A program made the translations under genes and the position numbers. The notes under the pieces are model-generated. The model worked only from the letters and a program-made list of their open reading frames with translations. It was not told the DNA's origin and made no database searches. This document shows positions 59,157 through 64,000 of a DNA stretch of 64,000 nt, piece after piece (the first letter of the stretch is position 1; each line of letters opens with the position of its first letter). Origin of the DNA: Luteibacter sp. Sphag1AF (lineage in GTDB: Bacteria > Pseudomonadota > Gammaproteobacteria > Xanthomonadales > Rhodanobacteraceae); assembly GCF_014192715.1 (NCBI RefSeq), contig NZ_JACHYH010000001.1:1364001-1428000 (forward strand), written 5' to 3'.

Positions 59157-60611
59157 ATGGCACCGCCTGCTGCTGGCAAGGATTTACTGACGCGGGGACC
59201 CATCCCGCTCACACTCCTGATGTTCGCGCTGCCGATCCTCGGCAGCAACGTGCTTCAGTCCCTCAATGCTTCGATCAATCTGGTCTGGGTGGGTCATTAC
59301 CTCGGGGAATCGGCGTTCGCCGCAACGTCCAACGCCAATCTCATTCTCTTTTTCCTGTTGGGCGTGGTGTTCGGCATCAGCATGGCCACCACCATTCTGG
59401 TTGGCCAGACCACGGGCGCGGGCAACATTGCCGAAGCACGTCGTGTGGTGGGTACGTGCACCAGTTTCTTCGCGTTGCTGTCGATACTGGTGGCATTGCT
59501 CGGTTTCATTGTCACGCCGTCGCTGCTGCGCGCGATGGGCACACCGGATGACGCGCAACCGTACGCCATCGCGTACCTGCGCATCATCTTCGTGGCGCTG
59601 CCACCGATGTATTTCTACAACTTCCTGATGATGACGCTGCGCGGCGCCGGTGATTCGCGCACGCCTTTCATGTTCATGCTGTTGTCGGTCGTGCTGGACG
59701 TGGCGTTGAACCCGGTTTTCATCTTCGGTATCGGCCCGATTCCGCGAATGGGCATTGCAGGTTCCGCCGTCGCTACGCTGATTGCGCAGACGGTGTCGCT
59801 GGGCGGCCTGATCTTTCATCTGTACCACCGCAAACATTTCCTGTGCATACGGCGGGGCGAACTCGGCCTGCTTCGCCCGGACCCGGCGATTCTTAAGTCG
59901 CTGATCGTCAAAGGCTTGCCGATGGGTTTGCAGATGGTGGTGATTTCATCCTCCGCCATCGTGATGATCGCGCTGGTCAATCGCCATGGTTCGCAGACCA
60001 CGGCAGCCTATGGCGCTGCCGCCCAGCTTTGGACGTACATCCAGATGCCGGTACTGGCCGTGGGTTCGGCGGTGTCGTCGATGGTGGCGCAGAACGTCGG
60101 CGCACGGCTGTGGGATCGGGTGACGACGATTGGCCGGGTGGGCGTGATGTACAACTTTGTGCTGACCGGCGCGCTGGTGGCGCTGATCTACCTGTTCAAC
60201 CGTGCGGCACTGGGCCTGTTCCTGCCAGACGATGGCGACGCCATCAGCATTGCGCAGCATCTGAACGCCATTGTGGTCTGGTCGTTCCTGTTCTTCGGCG
60301 TGACCTTCGTGCTGTTTGGCGTGGTGCGTGCCACGGGTGCCGTGATGGCGCCGCTGGTGATCCTGGTGATCTCGATGTGGCTTGTGCGCTATCCGTTCGC
60401 GGCCCTGCTGGAACCGCGCTATGGCGCGGATGCCATCTGGTGGAGCTTTCCGGTCGGCTCGCTGGTGTCGGTGACGCTGGCCATCGGTTACTACCGGTTC
60501 GGCAACTGGCGCAAGGCGCGCATGCTGTTGCCAGAGCAGACACCGCCAGCGGAACAGGCCCCGACGACGGGCGCCGGAGCGCCCGCCCTCACGGTCACAC
60601 CTCAGGACTGA
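59157..60611 (+). CDS. MATE family multidrug exporter
   Basis: A 484-residue exporter with 12 membrane helices in two halves. It begins PIPLTLLMFALPILGSNVLQSLNASINLVWVG, has GNANL-like NLILFFLLGVVFGISMATTILVGQ, and FVALPPMYFYNFLMMTLRGAGDSRTPF in the typical MATE positions. It couples sodium or protons to drug export. A short Pro/Ala-rich tail (AEQAPTTGAGAPALT) follows the last helix. The 3' end overlaps the convergent RND gene by 17 nt. Confidence 0.92.
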   Translation: MAPPAAGKDLLTRGPIPLTLLMFALPILGSNVLQSLNASINLVWVGHYLGESAFAATSNANLILFFLLGVVFGISMATTILVGQTTGAGNIAEARRVVGTCTSFFALLSILVALLGFIVTPSLLRAMGTPDDAQPYAIAYLRIIFVALPPMYFYNFLMMTLRGAGDSRTPFMFMLLSVVLDVALNPVFIFGIGPIPRMGIAGSAVATLIAQTVSLGGLIFHLYHRKHFLCIRRGELGLLRPDPAILKSLIVKGLPMGLQMVVISSSAIVMIALVNRHGSQTTAAYGAAAQLWTYIQMPVLAVGSAVSSMVAQNVGARLWDRVTTIGRVGVMYNFVLTGALVALIYLFNRAALGLFLPDDGDAISIAQHLNAIVVWSFLFFGVTFVLFGVVRATGAVMAPLVILVISMWLVRYPFAALLEPRYGADAIWWSFPVGSLVSVTLAIGYYRFGNWRKARMLLPEQTPPAEQAPTTGAGAPALTVTPQD

Positions 60612-63600
60612 GCAGGCCACCCTGGTCGCGGAGTTCGCGGTTTGTGCGGCGAACTTCGCGGCGGTAGCGGCGGGCGTCACGGCGCTCCTTGCGGTCGTGA
60701 TTCCACAGATAGATGGCGGGCGTGCTCAGCAGGGTCAGCAATTGGGATACGAGCAAGCCGCCTACGATGGCGATACCCAGCGGGCGACGCATTTCCGAAC
60801 CCACACCAAAGCCGATGGCCAGCGGCAGCGCCGCTCCCATCGCCACCAGCGTGGTCATGGTGATCGGACGGAAACGCACCAGCGCAGCTTCGCGGATGGC
60901 CTGCACGGGCGTCATGCCATGTTCGCGTTCGGCGACCAGCGCAAAGTCCACCATCATGATCGCGTTCTTCTTCACGATACCGATCAGCAGCAACACCGCG
61001 ATGATGGCCATCAGCGTGAGCTGGGTCTGGGTGACCAGCATGGCGAGGAAGGCACCTGCGCCAGCCGCTGGCAACGTGGAGATGATGGTCAGCGGGTGGC
61101 CCAGGCTTTCGTAGAGAATGCCCAGCACGATATAGACCGCCAGAATCGCGGCGATGAGAAGCACCATGCCGTTGGACTGTGCATCCTTGAGGCGCTGGTT
61201 CTCACCCGTGAAGTCCATGCGGATGCCTTCCGGAAACTGCATTTCCGCAATGGCCTGCTCCACCAGCGCGTTGCCCTTGTCCGGTGAAATGCCGGGCGCC
61301 AGGTTGTAGGTGATGTCGGCCGACTCGAACTGGTTCTGGTGGGTCACCGCGCTGGGCGCGGCAATCGGCTCGATATGTGCCACCGCTGACAACGGCACCA
61401 TCGTGCCCTTGGCGTTCTTCACGAAGGTATTGAGCAGGGCATCGGGACTCAGCGTCTGCGCAGAGGCTGCCGTCAGCACGACCCAGTACTGGTTGATGTC
61501 CGAATAGATGATAGACACCTGACGCTGTCCGAACGCGTTGTACAGCGCCGAATCGATGTCTCCCATGCCGACCTCAAGACGCCCGGCCGTATCACGATCC
61601 ACTTTCAGCATCTGCTGCTTGCCCACGATATCGAAGTCGCTGCCGACGTCGCGCATTTCCTTCATCGTGCGAAGCTTGCGCACCGTTTTCAGCGCCCATT
61701 CCTGAAGTGGCTCACCGTTGGTACTGATGAGCTGGAACGAATACTGGCCACGGTTGCTGCTGTTGCCGCCCCCACCCAGGAACTGCACGGGACTCAGGAA
61801 GACCTGCACGTCAGACAGTTTTTCGTACGACTTGCCCAGGCGCTCCATCACCTGTTTCATCTTGTCCTCTCGCTGGCCGGGCTGATGCCCGAATGGTTTG
61901 AGGTCCACGAACATCGTGCCGCTGTTGCCAACAGCGCCGCCATTGTCGTTGCCCAGAATGGTCGTGACGTCCTGCACGGCCGGGTCCTTCTGCATGATTT
62001 CGCCCACCCGCTTGAGGCGACGGGCCATTTCATCCGGTGAAATGTTGGCGTCTGCGGTGACATCCGCCTGCATCATGCCGGTGTCTTCCTCGGGCATGAA
62101 TCCGCCGCCGGCGGTTTTGACCACACCCATCGCCAGTCCCACCGTGGCAATCAGCAGCAGCAACGGCTGCCAGCGCATCAGGCGGCGATGCCGGAGCGCC
62201 CAGTCCAGGGCGTTCTGGTAAATGCGCTGCAAACCGTTGTCGAACCGTTCGAGCGCGCGCTCGAATCGGGACACCTTGCGATCGGCCTCCTCATGCTTGA
62301 GGTATCGGCCACACAAGGCCGGCGTCAGCGTGAGCGACACCACTGCGGAGATCAGCACCGCCGATGCCAGCGTCACCGAGAACTCGCGCAACAGCTTGAT
62401 GATGAGGTTGTTGCCGAACAGTAGCGGCGCGAATACCGCCACAAGGGACAGCGTGATGGAGATGACGGTGAACCCGATTTCGCGCACGCCTTCCAGCGCG
62501 GCCTCCATCGGCGAGGCACCCTTCTCCATGTGCCGCACGATGTTCTCGATCACCACGATGGCATCGTCCACGACGAAACCAATACAAAGCACCAGCGCCA
62601 TCAGGGACAGCGTGTTCAGCGTATAGCCGAGGGTCCACATCATCACGAACGCGCCCGCCAGCGACAGCGGCACGGACAGCGTGGCGATCATGGTCGGGCC
62701 GAGGCGGCGCAGGAACACCATCATCACCGCCACGACCATCATGATGCTGATCAGCAGCGCGATCTTCACCTCATGAAGTGCGGACTGCGTCGTCTGGGTG
62801 AGGTCGAAGATCGGCGTGACCACCGCGTCGGCTGGCAGCGAACTGGCAAAGCGCGGCAGCGCCTCGCGGATCGCCTCGGCGGTCTCGATGGAGTTGGCCT
62901 CGGGACGTTTGCGGATCTGCATCGTGACCGCGCGCTCGCCCTGGAACCATGCGGCCTGGTACTCGTCCTGGGGGCCGCTCTGCACCTTGGCGATGTCGCC
63001 CAGACGCACGGGCACGGTGTTGCGCACGGCGATCAGCAGTGAGGCGAAGTCTTTGGGTTCGTGCAGGCTGTCGTTGGCCAGCACCGTCATCTGGGTTGCG
63101 CCGTTGCTGATGATGCCCTGCGGCGAGGTCACGTTGGCTGCATGCAGCGCATTGGACACATCGTTGGCCGTCAGTCCCTTGGACGCCAGCGCCTTGGTGT
63201 CCAGTTCCACGCGCACCGCGTGCGGCGTGCCGCCGAATACCTGGACACGGGAGACGCCAGGAATCTGCGCCACGGCGGGAGCCAGCAGCGTGTCGACCGT
63301 GTCGTACAGCTTGTCTGGCGGCAGCGACTTGGACGTGATCGACACCAGCAGCACGGGAATGGAACTGGTGTCGAACTTGAAATACTGGGGCGGCGAAGGC
63401 ATGCCGGGCGCAAGGTCGGGCATGGCGGCGTTGATGGCAGCCTGCACGTCGCGTGCTGCCTTCTCGGTGCTGCGATCCATGTTGAAGCGGACCTGCACGA
63501 AGCCCGAGCCTTCGGTGCTATTGGAATAAAGCTTGTCGACGCCGGGAATCTGTCCCAGGTGGCGCTCAAGCGGTGCAATGACTGTGGACGCCATCGTCTG

Positions 63601-63768
63601 GGCGTTGGCGCCTGGCAACTGGGCCGACACGAACACGGCGGGCACGTCGATGGACGGCAGCGCAGCCACGCCCAGCAAGGCGTAGGCAATCATGCCGGCA
63701 AGCGTCAGGCCCATCGCAAGCAGCGACGTTCCGATGGGTCTGCGGATAAATGGGGCAAAGATATTCAC
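60595..63768 (-). CDS. RND multidrug efflux permease (MdtB/MdtC-like)
   Basis: A 1057-residue HME/HAE1-type resistance-nodulation-division permease with 12 membrane helices and two periplasmic loops. It opens with FVNIFAPFIRRPIGTSLLAMGLTLAGMIAYALLGVAALP and holds LVLCIGFVVDDAIVVIENIVRHMEKG in TM4, with the paired Asp residues of proton transfer. The GTG at 63768, with AGGGAG 6 nt upstream, is chosen over the ATG at 63795. No membrane fusion gene is adjacent: upstream is a receptor gene and downstream a convergent MATE gene. It overlaps that gene by 17 nt. Confidence 0.9.
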   Translation of the reverse strand: MNIFAPFIRRPIGTSLLAMGLTLAGMIAYALLGVAALPSIDVPAVFVSAQLPGANAQTMASTVIAPLERHLGQIPGVDKLYSNSTEGSGFVQVRFNMDRSTEKAARDVQAAINAAMPDLAPGMPSPPQYFKFDTSSIPVLLVSITSKSLPPDKLYDTVDTLLAPAVAQIPGVSRVQVFGGTPHAVRVELDTKALASKGLTANDVSNALHAANVTSPQGIISNGATQMTVLANDSLHEPKDFASLLIAVRNTVPVRLGDIAKVQSGPQDEYQAAWFQGERAVTMQIRKRPEANSIETAEAIREALPRFASSLPADAVVTPIFDLTQTTQSALHEVKIALLISIMMVVAVMMVFLRRLGPTMIATLSVPLSLAGAFVMMWTLGYTLNTLSLMALVLCIGFVVDDAIVVIENIVRHMEKGASPMEAALEGVREIGFTVISITLSLVAVFAPLLFGNNLIIKLLREFSVTLASAVLISAVVSLTLTPALCGRYLKHEEADRKVSRFERALERFDNGLQRIYQNALDWALRHRRLMRWQPLLLLIATVGLAMGVVKTAGGGFMPEEDTGMMQADVTADANISPDEMARRLKRVGEIMQKDPAVQDVTTILGNDNGGAVGNSGTMFVDLKPFGHQPGQREDKMKQVMERLGKSYEKLSDVQVFLSPVQFLGGGGNSSNRGQYSFQLISTNGEPLQEWALKTVRKLRTMKEMRDVGSDFDIVGKQQMLKVDRDTAGRLEVGMGDIDSALYNAFGQRQVSIIYSDINQYWVVLTAASAQTLSPDALLNTFVKNAKGTMVPLSAVAHIEPIAAPSAVTHQNQFESADITYNLAPGISPDKGNALVEQAIAEMQFPEGIRMDFTGENQRLKDAQSNGMVLLIAAILAVYIVLGILYESLGHPLTIISTLPAAGAGAFLAMLVTQTQLTLMAIIAVLLLIGIVKKNAIMMVDFALVAEREHGMTPVQAIREAALVRFRPITMTTLVAMGAALPLAIGFGVGSEMRRPLGIAIVGGLLVSQLLTLLSTPAIYLWNHDRKERRDARRYRREVRRTNRELRDQGGLLSPEV

Positions 63769-63801
63769 GAACACTCCCTGTAGCGCGGCAAGCATAACCG
63801 C

Positions 63802-63828
63802 CCACGACAGCCTTTATGCCTGTCGTGG
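63802..63828. other. 9-bp hairpin upstream of the RND gene
   Basis: CCACGACAG (63802-63810) and CTGTCGTGG (63820-63828) form a perfect 9-bp stem with a 9-nt loop. It lies 34 nt before the GTG start of the RND gene, and no U-run follows. It may be an operator for an unseen regulator or a leader hairpin. Confidence 0.45.
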
Positions 63829-63856
63829 AGCGGGGTTGCGTGTGCCTGAAGTCGCT

Positions 63857-63876
63857 CCCCTGCCGGAAGGCAGGGG
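63857..63876. other. GGAA-loop hairpin downstream of the TonB receptor
   Basis: CCCCTGCC (63857-63864) and GGCAGGGG (63869-63876) form an 8-bp stem with a four-base GGAA loop. It lies 26 nt beyond the stop of the partial receptor gene. The lack of a U-run makes termination uncertain, although the GC-rich stem suits an attenuator or 3' stabiliser. Confidence 0.45.
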
Positions 63877-63901
63877 GCGGGAGTGAGGTTTGCCGGGCGA
63901 C

Positions 63902-64000
63902 TTACTGGCCGGGCATGTACCGCACGGTGAGATAGAACGTGCGGCCCAGCTGGTTGTAGAACGATGCCGTTTCGTAGGAACGATCAAACACGTTCGCGAC
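63902..64000 (-). CDS. TonB-dependent receptor, C-terminal end only
   Basis: The last 32 residues of a protein cut by the window edge: a strand pattern NVFDRSYETASFYNQLGRTFYLTVRYMPGQ and a stop at 63902-63904. The NVFD...YET...YNQ.GR.....L motif is the C-terminal signature of BtuB-like/FepA-like TonB-dependent receptors. The ligand cannot be told from this fragment. It is in the same orientation as the RND gene, with 133 nt between the stop and that gene's start. Confidence 0.75.
   Translation of the reverse strand, partial: VANVFDRSYETASFYNQLGRTFYLTVRYMPGQ

Overview
The window is GC-rich, densely coded DNA from a gammaproteobacterium of the Xanthomonadales, most likely Rhodanobacteraceae (Luteibacter/Dyella-like). 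The evidence is an Oar-type TonB-dependent sugar receptor under a LacI repressor, a VirD4/XVIPCD antibacterial type IV secretion locus, the algZ-algR-hemC order, S9 peptidases, and the DUF3379 and UPF0149 families. The genus is an inference. I see no tRNA, rRNA, CRISPR array, insertion sequence or prophage.

Layout. 0-10.8 kb: housekeeping and small secreted proteins (DUF1203, a TonB-like protein, twin lipoproteins, gamma carbonic anhydrase, a cNMP/patatin protein, oligopeptidase A, exonuclease III, UPF0149, pirin, a HAD phosphatase, an EW-repeat lipoprotein). 10.9-22.6 kb, minus strand: a carbohydrate-utilisation locus with LacI repressor, TonB receptor, GH144-family enzyme, ABC solute-binding lipoprotein, two permeases and a six-hairpin glycosidase. 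Three near-identical AACGTT-centred palindromes lie before lacI, the receptor gene and the GH144 gene, so they define a local regulon; its substrate may be a beta-1,2-glucan. 22.8-25 kb: an iron-related PepSY/DUF3649/DUF3325 operon behind a good Fur box. 25.3-30.2 kb: a mini-SPFH protein, rsmG-parA-parB, an ECF sigma factor with its partner, and a glycosyltransferase. 30.3-37.1 kb: patatin, WYL regulator, membrane proteins, hemC and algR-algZ. 37.2-43.4 kb: esterase, two S9 peptidases, AraC regulator. 43.5-48.7 kb: MarR-controlled EmrAB/OMF efflux operon ending in a strong terminator.

48.7-53.5 kb, minus strand, is the most unusual part: a contact-dependent killing locus. A VirD4 coupling protein is fused in frame, with no stop codon between, to a signal-peptide-bearing putative immunity protein. 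A second, decayed immunity copy follows, preceded by a 25-codon remnant of an effector start. Last comes an intact effector with a HEAQH zinc-protease motif and a C-terminal XVIPCD-like VirD4-recruitment domain. This reads as a duplicated immunity-effector unit from which one effector was deleted. No virB genes are in the window.

53.5-64 kb: a 511-base gap holding a strongly structured RNA-like leader (four hairpins in about 140 nt) before a zinc-ribbon small protein; PagL lipid A deacylase; a sensor/PAS/GGDEF/EAL protein; DUF2239 and MATE genes behind paired CCCGGG palindromes; an RND pump without a membrane fusion partner; and the C-terminal end of a TonB-dependent receptor cut by the window edge.
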